Source of the DNA: Acanthaster planci
Lineage: Eukaryota; Echinodermata; Asteroidea; Valvatida; Acanthasteridae
Length of the DNA: 64,000 nucleotides
Assembly (NCBI RefSeq): GCF_001949145.1
Contig: NW_019091420.1
Location: 1,162,429 to 1,226,428, forward strand
Direction: 5' to 3'
The notes under the pieces were generated by a model. The model was not told the DNA's origin and made no database searches. It worked only from the letters and a program-made list of their open reading frames with translations. Positions 10,166-23,290 of this stretch are shown here, piece by piece; positions within the stretch are counted from its first letter, which is position 1; each line of letters begins with the position of its first letter. Made by a program: the position numbers and the translations under genes.

Positions 10166-13100
10166 ACTGTCTGGGTCTGGGTCGCTTTTTGACTTAGCGG
10201 CTAGCTGTCACTGCTGGAAAGTGGAAACTGAGTGACAGCCAACACTGGCAACTTGAGATGGCGCGTCTGTCGTTATCCCGTGGAGATATCGCATCATCAT
10301 TCCTTCACATACTTGTGACATTGAGGGCACCCAAAGATTACCGATAGCTGCTGCTACTTGATAGGAAAGCGTAATCTGCTGGCTGCACTTCTGCCCTGCA
10401 ATATACCATGGGACTTGGTACTTGATTAATTGTACACATTCCTGGAAACTCTTGGGGCACAACTCCACTCTTCAAACACAGTATACAGTGAGATACAGTA
10501 CTTCACATTTTGGGGGAAAAAAAATCAAGCATCCCCTCATTCACTGCTTAATGTCAGTATGTCTCGGTATCACAAAACTGTGAGTTCTGATTTAGCAGCA
10601 GAAAAATGAATTCAGGATGATGGTCTCATTCAAATTCAAGATGAACACCATGCCTTAAGAATGCTCAACCTGGGTCGACAGCATGCTTCACCATTCCTTT
10701 CTTGATATGAACTTTGCTTTAATTATTGAGGACGAGTTTTTTTGGCATACAGGCGCATGTATGATATCCTCCCTTTTACAGGGATTTAGAAGGGGTCTGT
10801 CATTGTGGCTCCAATTTCAAGTATTCTGGACATGTTTTCATACACACACGTACGGTTCCAATATGTTTCTTGAAATCGAACAAAGCCTGCGTTTGAGTTA
10901 CACTGACTGAGGACATCCCTAACACACATGTACATAAAAGGTACCGGTAGTCCAATAAAGTTAACCAATAACGATTTTTTTATCCCCCACCCAAAAATAT
11001 ACTGTTATGCAACATGTAGTGATTAATCTCACTATTATCTTTTCTACATTTTTCCATGCCACAAATGCACATGTCCATGCATCTTGAACATACACGTTTG
11101 CGTACATGTAGCTAAAACCATGGCTTACAAGAAACAAAGCAGAAAATCGTGTACTTTACCCCCATATCTGTATGTACATCAGCACAGAATGATGAAATCG
11201 CAAAATGTGACCAAGACTCTCCCTCGTCGTCCCATCAAAAACTGTAATCTGCCGTGCCGCCACGACTGCAACTGTGGGCGAGTTGTGCCTTCCAAAGCCA
11301 GCACTGCTGCTGCCGCGAGGACGTTCAGTCACTACTCTGCCCCCTTAATCAAATTACATGACTGTCCTTCCAAGCGAGTCTGGCTGGCAACCCTTCTTGA
11401 AGTTGCCAGCCATGTGCGCATGATGGGGAGGGGAGAGAGGTAGCCATTCAAAGAACTTGGTTTACCTAATGCTAGTCTGGCTGAGCCGTGTAACCAAGAG
11501 CTCCAGATCAATACTCTTTTGTTTTTGATGAGGGAGGGCCACTTGACTCGCTGACGTCACGCCGCATCGTAATTCAATCAAAGCCATGTAAACCATCACT
11601 CACGCTACAAAGACAAGATAATTTTCTCTGCTTTCTTTTTTGTACAGCCCAGCTGTATTGGCCAGCCAAGCTTTTAATTGGCAACTAGGTTGCACAATCA
11701 GGGTGCATTGTCCATTAGTCTTCCAAACCGTGAGCTTTATGGTCTTGCGGGGCAACGGCAGACAACACAGTGGCATGATCTTCCACGCTCGATTCCCAAT
11801 TACCGCTCACCAATTTATATATCACTGTTTTGTAAATTTGTCAGACCATTTTCAAAGAACAGGTTGTTTACTTGCAAATTAAAAGACTTTCTCTTTGGTG
11901 GAGGTGGTTACTTACTTTGATCATAGTCCCATACTGATTTCGTTTAACTGAGAGTGTGCGTGATGTACCCTAGCTGGTATCTTATTCTGGATACGATTTC
12001 TGTCATGCAGCAAATTTGCATCACCTTGTGGGGACCTTCGAGTGTCCTCACAACCATTTGGTCCTTGAAGTGATATCCACAAGTCCCAACTGTGCAATGA
12101 GTGTGCACATGTACTCTTTGTTTTTGAAGAAATTTATGCAAAGAAAACATGTGGGCAAGTGTTGCCTGACTACTTAAACAGTATTTTTGTAATTTCTATG
12201 GACGAGAACAGAAACGAACAAACAAGAATATAAATACAGAAAAATGTCCTGCATCGATCACATCGATCACCTCATACATGTTCATGTGTACATGTGCTTC
12301 CATGCAGTCGAACCCGGCATGAGTGAATGAACTTTTGAAAGGAACTGGTACATGTACAGTACATTGTGGATTCGTACATGCATAGTGCAGGCATGGCAAA
12401 CAAATCTACAAATTAACAGGAAACTTTATTTTGCCACATCTACAGCTATATTCGTCCTCCAGCAATTGTCAAAATATTTGTACAGGCACACTCTATGCAT
12501 ACGCAGGGTAATACAATTCCAGAACCACTTAGAGCATATCACCGGCATGACCGCAACGATAAGATACGCAGAAATTGGACAGCCTGCACAATCCAGCTGT
12601 GTTTACATGTACATGTACGTCTGGCCTGACTGGAGGTTTGCCTGATGAGCACTAGCGGTAAATATCATGAGTTTCTGTATGGAAGTGCAAAAGAACTGAC
12701 GGTTCATCCTCTGGATTGCAATGCCGGAGAAGGGAAATATTCACAGCCTGTGTTACAATACCTTTCTTTTGAAAAAGAGAAATAGACATACATTCCACAG
12801 TCTGAACCATACTTGTACTGTACTTGTATGGTGCATGCACAAATACTGTAAGTCAATGATTTTTAAGAATTCCGTTTGTAAAGTCAATGATTTGAACTAT
12901 TTAGTTTGTAAATGTAATTCATTCTGATTTGCGGACTACCCCCCCCCCGTTCTCAAGGATGTGTTAACGAGTTTGAAGATAACATGTGCAGTTTCCGGAT
13001 CTATTTTGAGGAATCTTCTTTGAGGGAGCACAGAATGTCATTAAAATTCAATCACAAGCCCCTTGCCACCCACGCCTTGACCAAATTTAGCTCACTGCGG

Positions 13101-16100
13101 AGGTAACAAGACTACGATTGACGCATTTGATTGGCGGTAAACTAATTGTTTCAAAGATGCGAGGGATCGATTCCAATCACCAACCTTAAATAAGGGGGTT
13201 CAGGAAGAGAAAAGCAACCAGTGATTGGACTGTAAAAGAGTGCCGCGACAAGTCCAGTGACCAATTACAGTTCCAAGTGGTGGATGTGGTATCCGTGGAT
13301 ACCCAATGCTTGACGGTGATGCTGATTGCCAGGGTGATGAGGCATCTCTCCCCCTCCCAACATTTTTGTCCCGAGTTGGGTTGCCGACTTGGGAGGGACA
13401 AAGTGGCATGCTTGGCAGAATTGACTGTTGAAAGTGATTCAGGTCATTTTGTTTCTTTCTCTCGAACTGTTTATCATATTTCATGACAACGTTTGGTACA
13501 TTTTTGGCCAGTATCTATGTCGAGCAACATTTCACCATAAACATTTTCAAGTTTGCGTTCTTTAAATGCCAGAGTCTTCATGCCTTACTGTTTTCTTTTA
13601 AATTACAGCCGAAAATGTACATGTATGTATTGACCTTTGGCCCCACTTCCCATTTTAATGTGTAGAACTCCTGTTCTGTGGTTGACAATGTTATCGTGAT
13701 AATGAAAGCGGAGACTCAAAAAGTATTTACAAATTGGCTTCTTTAATATTTTTTTTTTTGTATCACAATGTTTAACAGAATTGAAATTAGAGAAAAATGA
13801 TATAATCTGAAGAAAGAAAAACATCACATTTATTGTCCCCTGTGCATGCAATTGCTGCTGCAAGCCATAGAAGTACTGTACCAGTAATGCAGATAGCAGC
13901 ATAGTCAATTTTTCAAGGGCAGTTCTGAAGCAATTTTTTTTCCTTCAAATGAAAAAAGAGCCTTTTTATGAATTTAACATGTGATACAGTGTACGTGTAT
14001 TTCGGTACTCGGTGGGGGGGGGCATTTGCAATGCTCCATGATCTTTGTGTCCGTCAAACCGCTACACTGCAAGTTGTGTGGCAGTATATAAAAAATTTAA
14101 AAGCCAAATTACTTCTCAAATGAGCCTGCTGCATTACATGGTCACACACAAATATTCATCGCCTGGCACAACGAGACACATGCACAGGAAGGGCGAAAAA
14201 TGACGGGGGCCTATAAAATAAAACATGGAGTGATGAGTGTCAATGCATCTCACAGGCATGGACCCCTGTAGGCCATCCTGACAGAGTGAGGTATAGGGAC
14301 GGAAGGGCAACTGTTTACACTATGCGTGCATTTGACACTACATGAGTGGTTGGTTGAACTTCCCCCAGGGGCGGTGTGATTCATTTATGTACAGAGGCCT
14401 TGCAGCCTCCTGGAGAGTTCAGACAAAATGCATAGATGAGGGGTGGCCGGACTGGAGGAAAATGAAACAGCCACAAAATAATCACCAGGTCCTCACAGCA
14501 CTGTAGGGTCTAAGGTGTACATGTACTCATATACTGTACATTTGTGCTTGCTTTAAGGCACTGCTTAAAATGTTAACTGTTCGTTAAGTTACATGTATCT
14601 CACACTGGATTTTACACCAAGAATGGCAGGATCCTTATAGAGAGGCTTTGCACAGTAGCCATCTTGTAGAGTAATTTTTTTGTTAAACAGGGAAACCTCC
14701 TTTACCCTTTTGAACAAAAAACTGCCTTATGGAAGTTTTTTGGACATACATGTACATGTACGCTTGCCTTAGTAATTTTATATAAAGGGACTGCATTTTT
14801 GAAAATCCATGTTTTTATTGCTGTCAGAAAACAGGGGTTCCATATGGAGCTCTAAACTTCACTGAACCTCAGATTCCACAAATTCCACCCAGAACATGAC
14901 TAGAAGCGCTCAGTGAGGACGCCACAGAATTTCCCAGAGAAAAATGGCATTCTGTGGTCGTGGCAGGAAAAACTCCTCGGCATCTGAAAAAGGCAATCAT
15001 GCCAATCATGTGACCTCTGCTACACTTTCATTTGAATAACCAGGTCGCGTCATACATGTACATATATGATAATGGAAATGTGGAAGATATAACAATGTCA
15101 CACAAAATAGTCTTACTGCGGCCTCTAGTATGTTAACCTGGCAGAATTGTTTCCACATTTATATAACTGCAGAAATATGTACATGTATATCTGAGGCAGA
15201 AAGGCTAGAAATACTCCATACCAAATACACAGAACATATCAGGGACTTATCAGTGCACGTACACGTAAGACTGGCATTAAATATAGACTTAATAGGTTGG
15301 AATTATATCAGGTTTGATATTTCAATATATCACACAGGAAAAAATGAACCACATGATGGCACTGAGCATAAATTGATGGTTGGTCTTTAAAGTGTTCAAG
15401 AACTTTGGCAAAACTTTTCATATAGAGATCAATTTCACAGTTAATGGTTAGCAAACAGAAGTGTTAAATGTATGCGTGGCTGGAAAAAGACAATTTGTAC
15501 GGATAACATATCACTTGACACCAGGGCAGATGGGTAATTCTTATATTTGAAAAATACAGAGACGGATAGAAACACATTTGTTGGCAACTCTTCACAGGAA
15601 AAACCAGGCTTGAGACAGAAAGTTCTGAAGAGCGCCGAACCAGGAATATTGCTTGAAGAAATCTCCTAGTGTCTCCTGTGGTACCGGTATCCTGCTTATT
15701 TCAGAAAAATGAATATAAGGTTTGGGTCTATCGTACACTGCCTGCATTTCTTTAACAAGGAAATTCATGATGACAGCTATTCAAAATTTCAACCAACAAC
15801 CGATTTGTTCTCCCCCCCCCAAAAAAAACTCACCGTCTTGTTGGAATCCATGTTATCACTGTCTGAACCCTCCATTCTGACTGGTTACCAAGATGCGACC
15901 CGAGGCACCACACAAATGAACGCCGTTAGTGTAAATGCTATTGTCAACCTGAGGAAAATCACTACCACACATGCACTTTACTATGGTACAGTACATGTAC
16001 AATGTACAGTGTACATATAGGCACTGTGAGCCGAGTCAGTCTATCGTAGGGTAGCTAAGCCAAGTCAGTCTGTGTGCGATGCCTCACATGTCTGCAATTT

Positions 16101-16625
16101 TTAAATGTGGATGGCAGTGGAGATGGGGAGGGGGAGCAAGGCAAGTTGGATTATATTTGGAGCTGTCCATTATATGGTGGGGGGAGTCCGGGCGACAGAA
16201 GGGGCCGATTACGCTGTAGTTTGTGGGTTGTGAATTATGGCAAAGTTTGTCACCATAAATCAAACTGTTCTCTCGCTACATTATCCATTTCTGGACTCTG
16301 AAGGGAATTTTTCTGTGGGTGTTTTAAGTGAAATGCATGGATCACTTATATTATTCTGGATTACTTCCAATATTCCACTATCTAGTACCCGCCCACACAA
16401 GTATTACTTGTTAATGCAGGAGCATTGTATCTCAAAGGACCTGACTTGAATTTAACATGTTTTGTGCCAACCATGGCATCTACTCCTCTTAAAGAAACCA
16501 GGAAATGAATTTTTCTTAGAATCACTTTTTGTGTATCTCTGTACTATTCTTCCAAGTATGAAGACTGCTTGACATCTTTTTTGAGTTGCGTGAACAGAAC
16601 GGTGCACTTTTCCAAATATTAAAAA

Positions 16626-16720
16626 CTGACAAGTGAGGGTGCTTCTGCTTTGATGTAAATTCAGGAAGACATCGTTCAGGTTGTATGTTTTCATGTTCAA
16701 AATACGAACCCCAAATTTGC
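16626..16720 (+). repeat. Dispersed repeat, copy A (pair with 36557-36662)
   Basis: This begins CTGACAAGTGAGGGTGCT and contains ATTCAGGAAGACATCGTTCA; after a gap it has TTCAAAATACGAACCCCAAA. The copy at 36557 has the same blocks in the same order with scattered substitutions. The family is unknown. Confidence 0.6.
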
Positions 16721-16883
16721 TCTCTGGGACAATTCTGTGAAAAGGATTTTTGCTGGATTATTGCCATATACTTACACGTCAATAAATTGCCAAAGAAAAT
16801 AAAATCTGCCATAGCAGTGGTAAAAAAACCTAGAAATTTTTTGTGCACAAATCAGTGCAACATTGAGATTCAGTGCCTTGGAT

Positions 16884-16909
16884 GACATCATAGTTTTGCT
16901 CATGAATAT
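16884..16909 (+). repeat. 26-bp word shared with 52992-53017
   Basis: GACATCATAGTTTTGCTCAT then GAATAT, against GACATCACAGTTTTGCTCAG then GAATAT at 52992, with two mismatches in 26 bp. Looser resemblance extends about 40 bp upstream (GCACAAAT...). Probably two remnants of one old repeat. Confidence 0.45.
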
Positions 16910-19898
16910 GCAAATATCATTAGCATAAAAACCAAAAAAAGCATCAAAATATGGGTTAAAAGTGCAAAACAAAAATTTAATATCAGGTTAATTGAAACCC
17001 AAAGATGCAATTTCAAGGCTTTTTAGTAAATTTATAAAAAAAAATTCTATTTCCTTGTTCCTTTAAATGCATGAATACTATTGGATGTAATTTGATATCA
17101 CTTTTGAGTTATCTGATTTTGAACATTTTAAACATTTCCTTGCTTTCACTGGTAAAAGAGGGCACTGTCACTGTGACGTCATTTTAAGAGGAGACTGTTG
17201 ATTACAGGGTTTTCTGCTCATTGTTAGGGAATCACAGCCACAATCCTCAGATCGTTACCTGTCCGCAGATTAATCCCGTGTCTGGGATGGCATAACAAGC
17301 CGCTACTAGGGTGTTAATGCAGGTCGTAAATTGTCATGGCTCGCCAGCATGCATGCTCACCCAATGTTTAAGACCGCATGTGGTGTGCGTGAGAGTTTGG
17401 TCATCTCAGATTAGTCCATAATTCCACGGTGCGACCATGAAACTTAGGTTCAGAAGCTGTACGCTGTTCCCAATGGGGTAAACAGCCAAGTGTTGTAATG
17501 AGGCATCTGCTCTTTTTTTGAGGTGTATGTATCTTGCATTGCACTATAGGCCTTATCCACATTGAGGCTATTTTCGATTGTGTTCCCCAATCTCATTCAA
17601 TCTGATTAGTTAGTCCCAAATTTAACTGATTGATCATCACAAATGACATTTATTTGAAAATAACTTCATTTTTATTATGAAACCCCCCTCCAAAAACAAT
17701 CCCCAAAATGTCACTTTCAAATCAATATGGCAGACTTGTGAACAAGTCCAAACTTCTTCAATAAATCTTTCTTAGACTGTGGGTCAAGGAAAAGCAAGGC
17801 ATCCACTGACTGCCATGTCCTCATTCACTGAAGTGTGCCAGTGTTCACCTTCAATAATTGTCAAAGGTTCCCACAAACTTGGACGGAAATCATCAAATTG
17901 TTAAGTTGAACCTGTTTCTGGCAATCACCTTGGTATGCATATCTGATCAGTTTTTGCTTTGGACGTACTTCTTTCCATGTAAATACAGGTATGTATTGAA
18001 TAAACTCATAGAAATGTTAAAGATCTCCAAATTTAAAAATGTACTTCAAGTCAATGACCATTATCTTTTTACCACTGTCATACATGCATTTCGGCACGTC
18101 ATTTGTTGGGCTAAAAAAAGCAGCCTCTGCTGTGAAGGTTGTCATGGCAATGGCACTCATCATCCCAAGTCCCGCGCGCTGTTGCTCCTCGTTAAAAAGT
18201 CAACAGGTGCTAGTAGATTTGCCTGATTTGGAGTGCCAATATTAAACTAACATGCAGCTTCATCCTAGGGTAAGTCCTCCAGGTAAGTTAATTAGGCCTG
18301 CCGTAATGAGAACAAAGTTTCACTGTGACGCAAATCGGTTGTTGGCTGGCTTGAAAATTGCAAGTGTGTGACAAAAACAGGTTGTTTTGAGAAAAAAAAC
18401 CAACCTCATTACTTTTTGACCGAGTAAAACCGGCTGTCCTCTAAAAAGAGTACGTTCATCTCTCAGGGGTGTATTTGAGATCATGTGAACTTCCACAAAA
18501 TTTATGATCCAGAAGAACAATAAAAACCTCACAGTGAAAAGAAAACACCAACCAACACACTGATGAGGTCAACAACCTTAAAGGCATGAAGAGGATATTT
18601 CTTTTTTTATCCCTCTGTGGTTGGCCCAAGTAAGAGAAATTTTTTACGCTGGCGAATTCTAAAACTATATCTCTGTGTCCCACTTAACTTCATTCTCAGC
18701 ATTTCTAAGTGTGTATTAGGGTGCTTTTGGATTTTACCAGGTACGGTATAGTTGGCAGTTGTCAGAGCTATGGTAGGTCTGAAAATGTTGTACACAATGG
18801 AAGACCTTGATATACTGGTGACAGTAGGCATACCGGTCCTTTTTCGCAGTCTTGCGCGTGCTCAAAAGTACTAATGCAGGCATGCTCACATGTGTGCATG
18901 CCAAGAACTAGTAGAAAGGACCTGTCATCTCAAAAAGTCATCCCAAAAAGTACTCAGGAGTCATTTTATTAGTTACTGTACTGGTACATGCGCACTCACA
19001 TCTGACAAACTGCCTTCATGGAAACGTGCAGAGCGCAACACCACAAAAAAAAAAATGATGTGGGTGTGTGTGCATTGCACAAAGAGGTCAGGGAACCATT
19101 CTTCTCATGAGACATTTTCAATGTGCACTTGTAGAAGTTTACAGCATGGTGCTCTTCCCACTTGATTAGTCAGGGACCCTGTAAAACTGCGGCATCTACA
19201 TGTATACAGAAATCTTCAGCAACTCCCTTTGGCCTGTTGTCAATAAGTTTCTGCCAGCGATATGTCGAACTACATGTGACAGGGAAGCCAATTCTCTGGG
19301 TGTGCCGATCGGTCTCACTTTTGCAATTCTTCTGCTCAGCCACGATATGTGAAGATTTGCCAAAAAGCAGTCCAACTTAAACCATGGTTTTAAAACACTA
19401 GTCCTCAATCTAAGGGCATTTGTGTTGGAAATTCACAAGAGTTGAGCACCATTCAACTGAGCAAATTTTGCTGCAACTGCTCAAGTTTTGATTTCAAATT
19501 TGCCTCTCTTTTGCATTCACCTGAAGTACATGTACCAACCGACGTTACAGCTAAAATCCAAGCATACACATGCATGTACACGTACATGTCGCAAGCCTCA
19601 ACAGCTTTGGCAGGATTTGAAACCCCTATTCTTGAGGACTACAAACCAAGGAATCAAAACAAATTGAAGAACCAATGGATGAGCTCATCCTCAAATATGC
19701 AACCTCTAGGTACTGTACGCATAAAAAAACCTCATACCCCGTGTACCAGGAACATGTACATGTACCGGTACATACATGTATAGGATTTGAACCTCTGTTC
19801 TTGAAACCTACATGTATGACAACGAGAACCTATGACATGTATGAGGAGCCACTGAACTTGTCAGTCATAGAGACTCAATAGTTGGAAGACAAGGCATC

Positions 19899-19957
19899 TT
19901 GGTACATACATGTACACGTACATGTACTGTACATGTACACGTACACGTACTGTACAT
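19899..19957. repeat. Dense cluster of self-complementary ACATGT/ACGTAC words
   Basis: About 58 bp made almost wholly of overlapping TACATGTA, GTACACGTAC and TACTGTAC words, each its own reverse complement or nearly so. It is the densest example of a motif scattered through the whole window. Smaller clusters lie near 19540-19590, 19750-19785, 38995-39033, 47070-47090 and 60057-60100. Confidence 0.8.
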
Positions 19958-20209
19958 CCACACACAGGAAGTTAATAGCTTTGTTGTCGAGCCCATGCCG
20001 AATTTGAACCCCAGCTCACAAAGACGTCATGAGAAATGAAATAATAATCTAAACTGTATTTTATAAAAACAACCCTGCCAACCCAAACCACAACGTCATA
20101 AACAAAATTCCTTGCTGATGTGTGGGGCTCCAACCAATTATCGTGGCCTCCGAGCCCTGTGAAAACAAAATGAAACGGTAGAAAAATATACAAGCCTTCA
20201 TGTACTCAC

Positions 20210-20314
20210 CTCATAGAAGTCCCTGTTTGCCACCGACTTGAAGGCACTGATCCATTCCTCCATGTCCTTACGGGTATCGGTGCAGAGAATTAAGGTGCGG
20301 AATGGCGTAATGAC
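20210..20314 (-). CDS. Diacylglycerol kinase delta/eta-like, PH domain exon 4 of 4
   Basis: Thirty-five codons start [20 protein letters not shown] and end [15 protein letters not shown]. The acceptor is CATCATAG behind a T-rich tract and the donor is GAG/GTGAGT; both junctions are phase 0. This is the end of the PH domain: the last strands, then the C-terminal amphipathic helix with its invariant Trp (EEWISAF). Together the four PH exons give 99 residues, a normal PH length. Vertebrate DGK delta/eta continue from this helix into a short linker before the first C1 domain, as here. Confidence 0.95.
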
Positions 20315-22519
20315 CTATGATGAAAAAGGGAGCAGTTCACGTACCGGTGCATGTATTAAGCGGTGTGACGCTTATAAATGGCCACAGAAAACCGTTTTAA
20401 CAAACTTGATGTCTGTTTTCTGAGTGTAAAACGGCGGCACACTGACGCTTATCTGTAAAACTAAATTTGTGAGAATCGGCAATAGTCAGATATGAAATTC
20501 GCCATTTGTCCAGGTTCACTTGTTGTCAATGCCCTTAAAAGATGCTGGGCGGATGGGCAAAATAAGCTTCACAAATACTACAAAGCACAGGCATTGATCA
20601 TCATTTTGGCTATTACTTTCATGTACACGAGTTACCTTTTTAAGAAATTCATGTACATACATGTACATTTGTACTCATAAATTTTGAGCTGGCTTGTCAT
20701 ACTGCAAGTGGAATAAATCATACACTGAAGTACATGTATATAATTAATAAATAATTTATTCATTTATATAGAGCAAATTTCATAAAAAATGTGTTCAAAT
20801 GCACTGCACATTAAAACTAAGTATAAATTCATTAAGAAAATACATGCAACAGCGATTTAAAACACTAGGTAGGCCTACACCAAATCCAAATGATAAAATT
20901 GAACATATTGAATTTGACAGCAAACAATAACATCTGTAATAACAGGTACCAAGAAGACGAGGACACAAGAATGACATCAACCCCAACCTACCACCCAATT
21001 TCCAATACCTAACACCCCATGCCCAGCTCTAATCATGAAGATGGTGTCCAAAAGCCACTTTAAACAAATGAGTCTTCAATAAAGATTTGAAGACACCCAC
21101 ACTCTTTGCTCTACGAATATTAACTGAGAACATTCCAAAGTTTAGGATGTACTGTATCAAACAGGGATTTGAAGAGATTACATCACGCAGCTCCAAGAAA
21201 TAGAGCATCCCACAATCCTGTGACGGTGGAGGTCCTGAGTCCTCCTGAACTGTCCAAATTGGACAGATTTTAGACCAAGTGGCAAACTCTTTGCAAGTCT
21301 GAAGGAGGGTGGGAGGAGGCGAGTGATTACCCACAAATCCCACCAATTATGGCCACGCGCACAGGGACTCAAAATGGTAAGAGGATTTGGGCAAATTCCG
21401 GCAAAGCAAATGTGTGGAGGTAAGGCAAATGTCAAACTATCAAAGGGGTATACACGTAAGCTGGGAACTAGTGACATTTCAAACAGGGAATAAAAATTAC
21501 AACGAAGTGCAGGGTGTTGAACCAAACCAATACTCGTACATGTGTATCTAGCTGCCACAGCTATTCTCAAATACATGTACATGTACTAAAACTACAAATA
21601 ATGAACTTTCAATGAAAAGGTCATGGAAGGTTTGTTATTGAGTTTACATTTTTTGTTTTCCGTATTTCATTTGTATATACAGATTTATCCTACACTTTCT
21701 TCAATCTTAACCTTCCCAAACCCATCAAAATGCACCCAGAATAAATGGCAGATTTCAAAGAATTACAGGCTACCGGTACGCTGTCACACGGAGACGGTCA
21801 GAGGATTTTGCAGGATTCGGGTAACATTTTAGAAAAAAGTCAAGGGAATTGGGGTTAATTCATGGACCAAAGTAATAAAAATGCAAGTTTTCAATAAAAG
21901 TAAACCCTAACAGCCTACAAGTACATGTAGGGTGTGTATAAACTTACAATATATACTACAATTGGGCAATTACGGAACATACAAGCAGTTTTCAAGTACC
22001 ATCTGCATATTACTAAGTTCAGAACGCATACACAACATCTCGGGTCAAAACGATCCTGAACAATAAGAAAACAACTATGATATTTGCACACCCATCTAGG
22101 CAGGTCATTTCCCATAGATTTTTGGGGGGGAGGGTGTGCCGCAATGAATCTACGATTTGATTTTGTAATTTGCAATTCAAAGCACCGTACCATTTTGAAG
22201 AAATCAAAGGAAACAGTTTCCCTTTCATTGGAGTGTGACCTCATTTATTCAGTACCCTTGCATAAATCATGTCCACGGAGAGTTTCCATCATTATTTAAT
22301 ATTTTTTGAAGAGTCTACAGGACCTCTATCCCCTCCTCTGAAGAACGCTCATGAAAATGATCAGAGTTCATGCAGATGAACCCTTAATTGCTAACAATTT
22401 ATTTATGCACAGTCTAACCTAAGATTGCTTTCATTATAAGGCTTACAAGAAAGTGAGGGCTGCTTATTACGCAGATTGGCTGAAATCCAAGGAGACCAGA
22501 ACTGGCAAGGGGCACTCAC
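20315..22519 (-). other. 2.2-kb PH intron carrying a decayed retrotransposon
   Basis: Phase 0 intron between NNSFR and VITPF. Its main recognisable content is the minus-strand non-LTR retrotransposon 3' end at 20739-21190; the remainder shows no exon. Confidence 0.9.
20739..21190 (-). mobile_element. Decayed non-LTR retrotransposon (CR1/Jockey-like) 3' end
   Basis: Minus-strand translation near 21149-21060 gives HPKLWNVLS in one frame and NIRRAKSVGVFKSLLKTHLF in another. These correspond to the APKLWNxLPxxIR...S...FKxxLKTHLF block that ends the reverse transcriptase ORF of CR1/Jockey-type LINEs, here broken by a frameshift and upstream stops. About 250 bp of 3' UTR follow, ending in ATAAATGAATAAATTATTTA then TTAATTATA. 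The copy is 5'-truncated as usual and not functional. It inserted in the same orientation as the host gene. Confidence 0.75.
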
Positions 22520-22600
22520 CCTGAAACTGTTGTTGACGTTCTTGGTGCTGTTCTCTGCCACGCTGATCTCTCGCAGGTCCACTTCCTCGAAAATGTGAGA
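22520..22600 (-). CDS. Diacylglycerol kinase delta/eta-like, PH domain exon 3 of 4
   Basis: Twenty-seven codons run from [20 protein letters not shown] to NVNNSFR, after a TTGCCAG acceptor and before an AGG/GTGAGT donor, phase 0 on both sides. The IFxEVDL...SVAExSTKNxNNSF segment is a hallmark of the delta/eta PH domain and distinguishes it from DGK types lacking a PH domain. It supplies the central strands and the loop before the last strands. The final residue is Arg where vertebrates have Thr, at the exon junction; the next exon continues in frame with VITPF. Confidence 0.95.
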
Positions 22601-23039
22601 CTGGCAAGTAATTGGGAAAAAGCGTATGAAAGTTAGAAATAAGTGCTGAGAACTGTAACAAATATGAAACCCAAACACTGACGTCAGTGAGCGTTGAAAT
22701 TTATTAAATCCATTTAAGTTGGTTTACATTCTGCCTTCAGTTTTGAAAGTGGAAAAAACCAACACAGAAAAAAATTGAAGTGCTAAGATGCTTCACTTTG
22801 AATAATTCATACCCACTGTGCACCTATCTGCTGGTACAGTGTGTGTCAGATTTTGGGCGACTTGAAAATTTAAACTTCTCTGAATTTTGAAGCTGAACTT
22901 GTTACTTTGCAAAATTTGCCGGAGTGAAACTGTTACCAAGTTCTGCGAACTCACTATTCGCTTTCCTGGCATGAATGCCATCCGTTTCCTTCCAGCAAAA
23001 TGGCACATACACTGTATACATGCAAGCACACCACCTTGG

Positions 23040-23290
23040 GTTGAAGTGCAATCTCATCAGCAAAGGCGAGACAGGCTTGTGGGAAGGTGTTCAACCAGGC
23101 CAGTGCACGTGCACAGTGCACAAGTGAAGACTATACTTCCCAACACACAAGTACATTGGTCATGTGTGCTTATAGTGCCCCGTGCCAAACTCACTTTAAC
23201 GATCCTGTGCATGCACACGTTAAAATCCCACCAAAGGGCAGTCGTTTCCATGTGAAAAAAGACGCCCTCTCTGGTTCACGCTGAGGGACA
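23040..23290. repeat. Possible interspersed repeat
   Basis: The block contains GTGCCCCGTGCCAAACTCAC, then TTTAACGATCCTGTGCATGC and a GTTAAAATCCCACC phrase, wording that resembles the bodies of invertebrate SINE-type repeats. No box A/B, tail or duplication was found, so this stays a suspicion. Confidence 0.25.

Larger units (their letters stand above)
7394..20209 (-). other. 12.8-kb intron between PH and C1 exons
   Basis: No exon was recognised on either strand in this span. It contains an interspersed repeat fragment (about 9860-10165), poly-C and poly-A tracts, one member of a dispersed repeat pair (16626-16720), and a cluster of palindromic ACATGT/GTAC words (19540-19957). The rest appears to be unique or anciently repeated sequence. 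Confidence 0.8.
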
